Below are positions 44,993 through 51,791 of a stretch of DNA of 52,100 nucleotides, piece after piece. This stretch comes from Streptomyces sp. CT34 (GTDB lineage: Bacteria; Actinomycetota; Actinomycetes; Streptomycetales; Streptomycetaceae), in NCBI RefSeq assembly GCF_000805335.1, contig NZ_KN708638.1, forward strand, positions 6,312,512 to 6,364,611, in the 5' to 3' direction. Both the position numbers and the translations under genes were made by a program. The notes under the pieces were generated by a model that worked only from the letters and a program-made list of their open reading frames with translations, ran no database searches and was not told where the DNA came from. How positions within the stretch are numbered: position 1 is the first letter of the stretch; every line of letters starts with the position of its first letter.

Positions 44993-46285
44993 GTGCCCAT
45001 TCAGCCTCGCAACCTTGCCCCCGGCGTGTACGTCAAGGAGTCCACCAGCGGCGTCCACGTCATCAGTGGTGCCGGAACGTCGACTCCAGCCTTTCTCGGC
45101 CTCGCCCACCGGGAGGGCAACGATGAACTCGGCTTCTACACGCCGTCCCAGGTGAGGAGTTGGAAGGAGTTTTCGGACCGCTACGCGGCTGAGGCGCACA
45201 CGGGTCTTGTCGGTGAGGTGGGGAAGGTCGTCCAACACTGCGAGGATGCGGCCCTGGGCGTCCTTTCTGCTGTCACCGGAGGGCGGACACCCGAGGCGCC
45301 CACCACGCTGGATCGAGGGGTGCCGCTGGCGGAGGCGGTGTACGGGTTCTTCGCCAACGGCGGCTCCTCCTGCTACATCGTTCCGCTGCGGGTGCACGAT
45401 GACGAGTTCGCCTCTCTCGTGACGGCGCTCGACACCGGCCTTCAACAGCTGGAGAAGGTGCCCGATGTCCACATGGTCGCGGCGCCGGACGCCGCGGCCA
45501 GGGCCACCACGGACCAGGAACTCGCCGAGAGCGCTCAGAAGATCGCCGCTCACTGCGCGAAGATGCAAAACCGCGTGGCGATCCTGGACATTCGCCACGA
45601 CCCCACCGGCACCCCTATGTCCACCGCACCGGACCTGGTGACGGGCAATGAACAGAAGCAGTTCGCGACGCTGTATTACCCATGGGTGACGGTGCCGGGC
45701 CTGGACGGGAGGTCACGAACGGTTCCTCCGTGCGGCCACGTCGCCGGCGTATGGGCGCGCACCGACGCGAACCGCGGCGTATTCAAGGCACCCGCCAACA
45801 CGGACCTCGGGAACGTCGTATCCCTGGCCGTGACGCTGAACGACACTCAGAATGGGGACCTCTACAACCAAGGCGTGAACTGCCTACGCACCTTCCCGGG
45901 CAAGGGGATCCTAGTGTGGGGCGCACGCACCCTCGCTGCCGCCGACGACCTCGACTGGCGGTACATCAACGTCCGTCGGCTCGTGTGCTTCCTGTCCGAC
46001 TCCATCAAGCAGTCCACCACGTGGGCCGTCTTCGAACCCAACGACGAGCACCTGTGGGCCACGCTGCGTCAATCCGTCGAAGCGTTCCTTACGGACCAGT
46101 GGCGCCAGGGAGCCCTCCAGGGTTCGATGCCTGATCAAGCCTTCAACGTCATCTGCAATGACAGCACCAACACCCAGGAGACGATCGACAGGGGCGAAGT
46201 GAACGCGGACGTCTACGTCGCCCCTGTCCGGCCCGCCGAATTCATCCACTTCAGGATCACCCAGGCTGCCGGCGCCACCACCTAA
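44993..46285 (+). CDS. Phage tail sheath-like protein, orphan
   Basis: A 430-residue protein of the contractile tail sheath family (phage, R-tailocin and extracellular contractile injection systems). The N-terminus LAPGVYVKESTSGVHVISGA is the conserved sheath start, and the C-terminal domain contains GKGILVWGARTLAAADDLDW, then VNVRR-type WRYINVRRLVCFLSDSIKQS and WAVFEPNDEHLWATLRQSVE. The last 100 residues include GALQG and a C-terminal VRPAEFIHFRI strand. In its normal setting it assembles around a tube protein and contracts. No tube, baseplate, spike or ATPase gene is near. A GTG start follows AGAGGAG. It is the sole gene in a transposon-like unit. Confidence 0.9.
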   Translation: MPIQPRNLAPGVYVKESTSGVHVISGAGTSTPAFLGLAHREGNDELGFYTPSQVRSWKEFSDRYAAEAHTGLVGEVGKVVQHCEDAALGVLSAVTGGRTPEAPTTLDRGVPLAEAVYGFFANGGSSCYIVPLRVHDDEFASLVTALDTGLQQLEKVPDVHMVAAPDAAARATTDQELAESAQKIAAHCAKMQNRVAILDIRHDPTGTPMSTAPDLVTGNEQKQFATLYYPWVTVPGLDGRSRTVPPCGHVAGVWARTDANRGVFKAPANTDLGNVVSLAVTLNDTQNGDLYNQGVNCLRTFPGKGILVWGARTLAAADDLDWRYINVRRLVCFLSDSIKQSTTWAVFEPNDEHLWATLRQSVEAFLTDQWRQGALQGSMPDQAFNVICNDSTNTQETIDRGEVNADVYVAPVRPAEFIHFRITQAAGATT

Positions 46286-46469
46286 CCTGGGCCGCTCCGC
46301 CAAGCTGGACCACGGCCGTTTGCACATCCGAGAATTGAGTGCCCGAGGTGGCCGCCAGGGCCCCTCGCAAAACTATCGAGTCCAGGACTCGCAAACCGTC
46401 GTGTCCATAGAGGTGGACCACCAGCGCTGATGCGCCAGCTGATTCGCAAACCGTGGTGTCCGGTCACAC

Positions 46470-46739
46470 ATGCACGGAGGACTGCCGTTCATCGGCATCA
46501 GCACCATCATCTACGGCGCGATCGGCATCGTCTGCGTCGTGGTCAGCGCGATCCGCAGGACAGGGGGAAGCTCATCATGCACACCGTCACCGTCATCGTT
46601 CCCGCTCACAACGAAGAAGAGGGCCTTCCGGCCACGCTGGAATCCCTCGCGCGGCAAACCGTCCCGCCCGACCGGATCCTGGTCGTGGACGACGGCTCCA
46701 CGGACCGCACCGGAGAAGTCGCCGCATCGCACGGAGTGA
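46470..46739 (+). CDS. Possible small membrane protein, start lies in the target duplication
   Basis: The frame begins MHGGLPFIGISTIIYGAIGI and continues with a second hydrophobic run to SAIRR, one membrane helix of about 25 residues. After codon 36 it overlaps the glycosyltransferase gene in another frame and loses character. The ATG lies within the CATGC duplicated by the family 3 element. The same ATG context exists on the other side at 44743, where a TACCGT -10-like box precedes it. The insertion therefore separated this ORF from its promoter. It could be a natural N-terminal anchor for the glycosyltransferase joined by a frameshift. Confidence 0.35.
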   Translation: MHGGLPFIGISTIIYGAIGIVCVVVSAIRRTGGSSSCTPSPSSFPLTTKKRAFRPRWNPSRGKPSRPTGSWSWTTAPRTAPEKSPHRTE

Positions 46740-47143
46740 CCGTGCTGCGCCCGCCGCACCGCCTCGGCAGCAAGGCCAGGGCGCAGAACCACGCACTGCC
46801 GCACTGCACCACCGACCTCGTCCTGGCCGTCGACGCGGACACCGTCCTCGCCCCGGACTACCTCGCCCGGATCCTCCCGGTCTTCGACGACCCCGATGTC
46901 ACGGTCGCGGCGGGCACCGTCCGCACCCGCTACACCCGCACGGTGTGGGAACGCGGACGCTCCACGGAGTATCTGTTCGGCTTCCACTGGCAGCGGCCCA
47001 TCCAGGCCCGCGCCAACAGCCCCATGGTGTGCTCGGGTTGCTGCTCGGTGTTCCGCCGCGACACGCTGACCGCCTTCGGCGGTTTCCCCGAGCGGACCAT
47101 CGTCGAGGACATGGACTACATCTGCATGCCCTTGGGGGAGTGA
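46577..47143 (+). pseudogene. Glycosyltransferase family 2, truncated at the 3' end
   Basis: The 188-residue frame is the N-terminal GT-A half of a family 2 glycosyltransferase. It shows TVIVPAHNEEEGLPATLESL, VVDDGSTDRTGE, VLAVDADTVLAPDYL with the DxD-type metal motif, and the acceptor region CCSVFRRDTLTAFGGFPE followed by the catalytic-base motif VEDMDY. Directly after this the sequence becomes ICMPLGE and stops. Full-length relatives continue for 150 or more residues with QxxRW and membrane segments, which are absent here. The gene has therefore been cut by a deletion or insertion at about 47120. Confidence 0.8.
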
Positions 47144-47679
47144 CTCTATGATGCCCCTGGTTGGGCGGCAAACATGCAGGTCAGAGGTGCTGAATCTGTC
47201 GCTCTCGGCATGTGCGCGTTCGGCAGGGTGGAACCGGGTCTGGCAGGGCTGATGCTGACCCGATGCTGACTTTTCTGATGGACATTCAGGAAGCGGCGAT
47301 GGTGACGCAAGGGTCAGCTGGCCGGCGCCGGGTCGCGTCGAGATCGTTGGTGCAGGACTGTCGACGTGCCCGCCGGTGTGGTGACCGGCAATAGGTCCAG
47401 CGTTTCGCCGAGTGCTTCCAGCTCTCCTGAGCTACTGCGTCGTCGCTTCCGAGCCGGTGGCTGGGGGTGCGTTCGCTGTCTCGGTGTCCGTACCTGCAGT
47501 GTGCGAATTCCGGGCTCTGGCGCTGATCTTGTGACGCAGCCGGTGTCAGCGGTGGCTGTGGTCACGGCTCGCAAGGGATCATGGTCATCATCCGACGTGA
47601 GAGGGTTACGACAGCGCCTGCCCCGGTATCCGCTGAAGCGGCTGCGCGAGAAGAGGCGGGTGTCCGGCTGGAGGCATAG
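47144..47679. other. Unassigned stretch containing an ISL3-like end
   Basis: About 535 bp with lower and uneven codon bias. CTGCATG (47122-47128) and CATGCAG (47173-47179) form a small inverted repeat around the point where the glycosyltransferase gene breaks off. A 22-bp sequence at 47551-47572 matches the end of the ISL3 remnant at 48839. A 105-codon frame ending in a GTGA overlap with the next gene has weak codon bias, and I do not accept it. Confidence 0.45.
47551..47572 (+). repeat. Solo ISL3-like end, left copy
   Basis: GGTGGCTGTGGTCACGGCTC followed by GC. It matches 48839-48860 at 21 of 22 positions in the same orientation. The second copy lies 44 bp before an ISL3-type transposase start, which identifies the sequence as an insertion-sequence end. 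Confidence 0.65.
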
Positions 47680-48765
47680 GTGAAGAGCCCTGACATGTCC
47701 CGCGGTGCGCGTCTTGCCGGCCACGGTGCAGTTTCCACATCGCTGGCGCTGTGCAGTGATCGCAGACTGCGCGAGCTCGTCGACGCGGCTACACCGATCG
47801 GTTCCGGCATAGGCGGGAAATCTGTGCTGCTGGAGGTCGACGGAACCTCGGTCTTCGTGAAGCAGATACCCCTGACCGATCTGGAGCGGCGGCCGGAGAA
47901 CGTTCACTCCACCGCGAATTTGTTCGGTCTGCCGGTCTTCTGTCAGTACGGTATCGGCAGTATTGGCGGCCCGGGGTTCGGGGCCTGGCGGGAGCTGGCC
48001 GTGCAGACCATGACGACGAACTGGGTGCTCGCGGGGGATTATGAGGGCTTCCCGTTGATGTACCACTGGCGGGTGCTACCGGGTCCCAAGCAACCGCTTC
48101 CCGAGGAACTGGCCGATGTGGAACGGGCCGTGGCCTACTGGGGAGGCGGGTCGGGGGTGCGTCGCCGGATCGAGGCTCTCCAGCAGTCTTCGGCGAGCCT
48201 CATGCTGTTTCTGGAGTACATCCCGCAGAACTTGCATGACTGGTTGGGCGTCCAGGTCCGGGCCGGTGACGAGGTGGCCGAGCGGGCCTGCCTCATGGTG
48301 GAGGAGGAGCTGGAAGCCGGGACCTCGTTTATGAACGCCCGCGGGCTGCTGCACTTCGACGCCCACTTCGAGAACATCCTGACCGACGGCCGGCGGCTCT
48401 TCTTCGCGGACTACGGGCTCGCGATCTCCTCCCGCTTCGAGCTCACACAGGACGAGGCCGACTTCTTCGTCCAGCACCACACCTACGACCGGTGTTACAC
48501 CGTCACGCATCTGGTGACTTGGCTGGCAGTCGCTCTGTACGGGTACGGACCGGAAGAACGCAAGGCGTTTGTGTGCGCGTGCGCCCAGGGGGCGTCCCCG
48601 GGGGAAATGCCGGCGGCGGTCGCGGCAGTCTTCGCCCGCTATGCGCCGATTGCCGCAGTGATGGTGGACTTCTATAGCAAACTCCGGCAGGAGAGCCGGG
48701 CAACCCCCTACCCGCTGGAGGCGATCCGCTGGATCGGACAGCGGGACAGCAGCTCCATCGTCTGA
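47680..48765 (+). CDS. Protein kinase-fold protein of unknown role
   Basis: A 361-residue cytoplasmic protein. The nucleotide-binding half has GSGIGGKSVLLEVDGTSVFV with the Lys in FVKQIPL. The catalytic loop reads LLHFDAHFENILTDGR, with Asp and Asn in kinase-like spacing, followed by the metal motif FADYGLAIS. This matches small-molecule or protein kinases of the APH/PKL superfamily rather than the PknB type, since there is no HRD or DFG in standard form. A GGAGG site precedes the GTG start. It lies between two directly repeated ISL3-like ends and has no operon partner. The substrate is unknown. Confidence 0.75.
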   Translation: MKSPDMSRGARLAGHGAVSTSLALCSDRRLRELVDAATPIGSGIGGKSVLLEVDGTSVFVKQIPLTDLERRPENVHSTANLFGLPVFCQYGIGSIGGPGFGAWRELAVQTMTTNWVLAGDYEGFPLMYHWRVLPGPKQPLPEELADVERAVAYWGGGSGVRRRIEALQQSSASLMLFLEYIPQNLHDWLGVQVRAGDEVAERACLMVEEELEAGTSFMNARGLLHFDAHFENILTDGRRLFFADYGLAISSRFELTQDEADFFVQHHTYDRCYTVTHLVTWLAVALYGYGPEERKAFVCACAQGASPGEMPAAVAAVFARYAPIAAVMVDFYSKLRQESRATPYPLEAIRWIGQRDSSSIV

Positions 48766-48838
48766 TGCGCCGTCGGGGTCATCAGGAGGAAGCCGCGTGA
48801 CTCTTCGCAGGCTCGCGTCTCACTCGCGTGGGAAAGAT

Positions 48839-48860
48839 GGTGGCTGTGATCACGGCTCGC
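48839..48860 (+). repeat. ISL3-like end before the transposase remnant
   Basis: GGTGGCTGTGATCACGGCTC followed by GC, in the same orientation as 47551-47572. It lies 22 bp before the transposase start codon, as expected for the left end of an ISL3 element. The right end is not found. Confidence 0.65.
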
Positions 48861-48882
48861 GTGTTCTTCGCGGAGTTTCGAG

Positions 48883-49146
48883 GTGTTGTTCCCTCATCTG
48901 GCTGGTGTCGTAGTGGAGTTGGTCGAGCGGGCTGTGGCCGGGGTGGTCATGATGCATGCGCGGGCGCGCTCGGAGGGTGCGGACTGTCCGCCCTACGGTA
49001 GTGCGTCGGACCGGGTACACGGCTGGTACCTGCGACAGCTCGTGGACGCCGCGGTCGGTGGCGCCAGAAGGAGACTCCGTTGCGGACCTCGCCTCGATCC
49101 CGACCGTGCCGCTCCGGCGCACCCGCTGCCGCACCCCGCCCTCTAA
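48883..49146 (+). pseudogene. ISL3-family transposase, N-terminal stub
   Basis: The frame starts (GTG) LFPHLAGVVVELVERAVAG, then ARARSEGADCPPYGSASDRVHGWYLRQL, which is the N-terminal zinc-finger region of ISL3 transposases. The second Cys of the first CxxC pair has become Tyr (CPPY in place of CPGC or CPRC). After VDAAVGGARRRL the similarity ends and the DDE domain is missing. The element is dead. Confidence 0.75.
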
Positions 49147-49532
49147 CGACGGGCACACCTGGCGCCGTCCCGGGCACCTGTCGCCCCGCGCGATAGCCAC
49201 GCGCCCTTCGACCCACCACTCCGCGCCGTGCCGCCTGCCGCCGACCGGGCTCACTTGTTGAACTTCCTTGTCTCACAGGGACGTTGAAAAACAGCTCCGT
49301 AGGCCACTGGTCAGCAGGCTCGCCGGGTCCACGTCGGCCACCACAGCACGGCACGCGTCGCAACGGTTCCGTACGAGCGCCGGCCTGCGCTGCTCCGTAT
49401 GCCCGCGCCCGGCACCACCGGATCTCAGGCGCACCCCGCCTCCCCCTCCAAGCTCCGCCGGCCGGCCCCGGTCGGCGGCCCGGGGCCCGCACCGGGTCAC
49501 AGAATCTCCGTCCGTCCCTAGGAGACCCCCAC
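49147..49532. other. Gap after the ISL3 stub
   Basis: About 385 bp. It contains decayed sequence and the upstream region of the next small gene, including its AGGAGAC ribosome binding site. No further transposase parts or inverted partner of the ISL3 end were found. Confidence 0.45.
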
Positions 49533-49793
49533 ATGACCACCTCGCACAAGAAGAAGACGAACACCAGAGCCCGCGCTGCCATCGCCGCGGCCACCGCTGG
49601 CGCCATCGCCGCCGTGTCCGCCGGCATCGCCTCGGCCTCGGGCACCTTCGACATCCATGCCGACGCGCACCACCACTTCGCGCTCGGCACCCAACTGGGA
49701 ACCTGGACCCGCCTCGGCCTGCTCAAACGTGTCACCCGCGGCGCCTACAAACTCACGACCCCCGACCCGTTGACGTTCCCTCCTGCCCCTTAA
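49533..49793 (+). CDS. Small basic protein with signal-like N-terminus and winged-helix-like C-terminus
   Basis: An 86-residue frame with AGGAG before the ATG. The N-terminus (KKKTNTRARAAIAAATAGAI to SAGIASASG) looks like an export signal with a possible cleavage after residue 36. The rest is short: FDIHADAHHHFALGTQLG followed by TWTRLGLLKRVTRGAYKLTT. That last piece resembles the wing region of AbiEi-type antitoxin or other winged-helix proteins (LLKRVxRGxYxLT), so the frame may be a fusion of a signal with a fragment. Function is unknown, and it stands alone. Confidence 0.5.
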   Translation: MTTSHKKKTNTRARAAIAAATAGAIAAVSAGIASASGTFDIHADAHHHFALGTQLGTWTRLGLLKRVTRGAYKLTTPDPLTFPPAP

Positions 49794-49822
49794 CTTCGCG
49801 GCATTGGTTGTGTGGGCGTTTG

Positions 49823-50377
49823 TCAGCCGGGCCGGTCCTCGTCAGAGGGTGCCTGCTCAGATGGGAAGAAGATCCGGCTGAGGAGGTACGGTGCGCGGCC
49901 TGGCTCTGGCTGGTTGGCGAGCAGGGGGCCCAGAATCGCGAGCAACTTGTGGTTCATCTCGGTGAGTTCGTCCGGGTTGAGCCATAGGGTGCCCTGGCGG
50001 TAGGAGACCGAGTCGGCGACCGGGTCGGCGCCGTCGCGGTCGAGGTAGGTGTTGAACTCCGCGATCAGCACGGCCATGGCGGCGGCGAAGCCCCGGCGGT
50101 GGTCGTCCAGCGACATCGCGGCAGCCGCGTCGATGTCGACCACGGGGCGGTCCTGACGGAGGCGATAGTGCCGCTCGACGGCGCCGCGCACCCGCTGCTC
50201 CGCGGCGACCTCCAGGAAGCCCGCCTCGGTCAGCAGGGCGACGTGCCGGTACATGGTCACCTTCGACACCTCGGGCATGCGCGCGCACAGCTGCGAGGTG
50301 GTCAGCACCCGGCCGCCGGCAAGCGCGTGCACCACTCGCAGACGCACAGGGTGGAGAAGCAGGTCGACTGTGTCCAT
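49823..50377 (-). CDS. ArsR-like winged-helix transcriptional regulator
   Basis: A 184-residue regulator. The N-terminal winged helix reads LLLHPVRLRVVHALAGGRVL, then MPEVSKVTMYRHVALLTEAG as recognition helix, then the wing RGAVERHYRLR. The C-terminal 100 residues are helical (AAAMAVLIAEFNTYLDRDG, WLNPDELTEMNHKLLAILG) and probably dimerise or bind a ligand, as in actinobacterial HTH_20 proteins. No metal-binding Cys pair is seen. It is divergent from an alpha/beta hydrolase gene, with a strong dyad between them, and most likely represses both. Confidence 0.9.
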   Translation of the reverse strand: MDTVDLLLHPVRLRVVHALAGGRVLTTSQLCARMPEVSKVTMYRHVALLTEAGFLEVAAEQRVRGAVERHYRLRQDRPVVDIDAAAAMSLDDHRRGFAAAMAVLIAEFNTYLDRDGADPVADSVSYRQGTLWLNPDELTEMNHKLLAILGPLLANQPEPGRAPYLLSRIFFPSEQAPSDEDRPG

Positions 50378-50387
50378 GACGCTACTG

Positions 50388-50419
50388 TTTCACATGCGAT
50401 ACCGTTATCGAAATTGAAA
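50388..50419. promoter_or_regulatory. Dyad operator between regulator and hydrolase genes
   Basis: Two nested inverted repeats share one centre: TTTCA...TGAAA (50388-50392 / 50415-50419) and CGATA-CCGT-TATCG (50397-50410). The 32-bp element lies 11 bp before the regulator start on one side and 24 bp before the hydrolase start on the other, and overlaps any promoter for either. This fits autoregulation by the adjacent winged-helix protein. Confidence 0.7.
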
Positions 50420-50442
50420 ACGTAGTGCCATGGGAGGGGAAC

Positions 50443-51309
50443 ATGAGGCAGGCAGTGGGGCGGGCGGTGCAGGTGAACGGTCGGTCCGTCTATGTCGAGG
50501 AGTCCGGTTCGGGGCCGCAGTGGGTGGTCTTTGAAGCCGGCCAGGGCCTGGGGCGTACCTGCTGGGACCCCGTGCTGCCGCTGCTGACGGATCGAGGGCG
50601 ATTGGTGGCCTACGACCGTGCCGGCTTCGGCCGCAGTGGCCGGACAGCGGTGCAACTGGGCATCGACGACATGGCCGCGGACCTGGTCGCCATGGTCGAG
50701 GCGGTCGTCCCCGGCCCCTTCGTGCTCGTCGCACACAGCATGGGCGGGCTGGTCTCGCGCCGCTCCGTGGAACGTCTGGGGCCACGGCTGCGGGGGCTGT
50801 TGCTGCTCGATCCCACGCCGGAGAGCGCGCCCGTCTACAACACTTTCGACCAGACCGCCGCCAAGGTCGACCGTGCCATGGGCGTGACGCAGGCGCTGGT
50901 CCGGTCACGCTCGCTGGCCCGCATGGTCAGCGGGAACATCCGCCGCGTCTTCCCGGCGGACACCTACGCGACCATGCTCGCCGAGGACCTCACTCCAGCC
51001 GGCATCGCGCAAACGAGGAAAGAGCTCAAGGCCGTGGCCGCAGCCATCCCTCAGCTCCGCGCCGAGCCGCCCGGCCTTCCGGCATGTCCGACCGTCCTGC
51101 TTTCGGCATCCCGCCCCGTGAAGGGACGGGGACAGCAGCACGCCGTCATCGCTGAACATCAGCGACGTTGGGTCCAGACGCTGCCGGATGGGCGGTTCGA
51201 AAAGGTCGACTCGGGGCACTTCATCCAGGCTGAGCAGCCGGGGATCGTCGCGGACAGGGTCGGACACCTCCTCGACCGGGCTCCGAGCCGGCGCGTCCGG
51301 TCGGCTTGA
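50443..51309 (+). CDS. Alpha/beta hydrolase
   Basis: A 288-residue alpha/beta hydrolase with the nucleophile elbow VAHSMGGLVSRRS (Ser near residue 105), oxyanion-side motif VVFEAGQGLGRTCWDP near residue 30, an acid probably in the PTVLLSASRP region or nearby, and the catalytic His in FEKVDSGHFIQAEQP near 265. It resembles esterases and haloperoxidase-like hydrolases; the substrate is unknown. The ATG at 50443 follows GGGAGGGGAAC and is preferred over an upstream GTG that lies inside the operator-promoter region. Its expression is probably set by the divergent regulator. Confidence 0.9.
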   Translation: MRQAVGRAVQVNGRSVYVEESGSGPQWVVFEAGQGLGRTCWDPVLPLLTDRGRLVAYDRAGFGRSGRTAVQLGIDDMAADLVAMVEAVVPGPFVLVAHSMGGLVSRRSVERLGPRLRGLLLLDPTPESAPVYNTFDQTAAKVDRAMGVTQALVRSRSLARMVSGNIRRVFPADTYATMLAEDLTPAGIAQTRKELKAVAAAIPQLRAEPPGLPACPTVLLSASRPVKGRGQQHAVIAEHQRRWVQTLPDGRFEKVDSGHFIQAEQPGIVADRVGHLLDRAPSRRVRSA

Positions 51310-51337
51310 GGGGGAGGTGTGCGGGCTTCGCCGGATG

Positions 51338-51439
51338 TCAGTTTGAGTTGGCCTCTGGGGCGGCTGGTGTCGGCTTGGCGTAGGTGAACAGGCCGGGTTC
51401 GGGCTCGGCGACGATGAGGTGGGAGTTGTCAGCTGGCAT
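51338..51439 (-). CDS. Very small ORF overlapping the recombinase stub
   Basis: A 33-residue frame, MPADNSHLIVAEPEPGLFTY then AKPTPAAPEANSN, whose ATG overlaps the end of the recombinase stub by 11 bp. Recombinase genes of the Tn554 type come in coupled sets, so this could be the first codons of a second recombinase or accessory gene that has been deleted. It is too short to judge. Confidence 0.3.
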   Translation of the reverse strand: MPADNSHLIVAEPEPGLFTYAKPTPAAPEANSN

Positions 51440-51665
51440 CCGCGGCCTCCTCGCCCTTGTCTTGGTCGTCCTCCAGCTCGCCGATCATGCGGTCGAGGTT
51501 GTCGGCGACCTGCTGGTTCATCTCGGCGACGCGGGTGTGCCCGCAGTTGGTGGCGTTGTCGATCAGCGTCAAGGTGCGGGTGCGCTGTTCGCGAAGCTCC
51601 GGCAGGAACTCGGGCCCGGTGGGGAAGACCGGGCAGGTCAGACAGGCTTCTCTGAACTTTGGGGC
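51429..51665 (-). pseudogene. Tyrosine recombinase (Tn554 TnpB-like integrase), C-terminal stub
   Basis: About 78 residues with a characteristic C-terminal segment of actinobacterial site-specific recombinases: REACLTCPVFPTGPEFLPEL, then LTLIDNATNCGHTRVAEMNQ and a final helix NLDRMIGELEDDQDKG. The catalytic Arg-His-Arg-Tyr core that should precede it is missing. The frame continues upstream only as unrelated sequence. It marks the remains of a mobile element next to the hydrolase gene. Confidence 0.7.
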
Positions 51666-51791
51666 CGGTCCGTCCCAAAGCCTCTGATCTGCAGCTCTCT
51701 GAAACCGAATCGGTGATGCCAGAGGAATCACTGCGAGATGTTCCGGAGAGCGAGAGCCGCTCCGCCTGCCGCCTCGGTACTGTGACTTCGC

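Larger units (their letters stand above)
44747..46468. mobile_element. Transposase-less element, family 3 ends, target duplication CATGC, carrying an orphan sheath gene
   Basis: Left and right ends match as inverted repeats at 25 of 27 bases, starting TGTGACCGGACA, and are flanked by CATGC at 44742-44746 and 46469-46473. The left end has exact 20-bp units GGACATCACGGTTTGTGAAT (44754-44773) and GGACCCCACAGTTTGCGAGC (44774-44793) and a weaker third. The right end has inverted units at 46441-46461, 46386-46406 and 46364-46383. The only gene is a phage-tail-sheath-like protein. A lone family 1 left end lies inside at 44819. The insertion site was the start-codon region of a small ORF (now at 46470). 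Confidence 0.82.

Noticed and set aside
47366..47683. 105-codon frame ending in a GTGA overlap with the kinase-fold gene
   Set aside because: Third-position GC is low and uneven, the translation is Ser/Arg-rich without a domain, and it reads through the ISL3-like end. The overlap alone is not enough.
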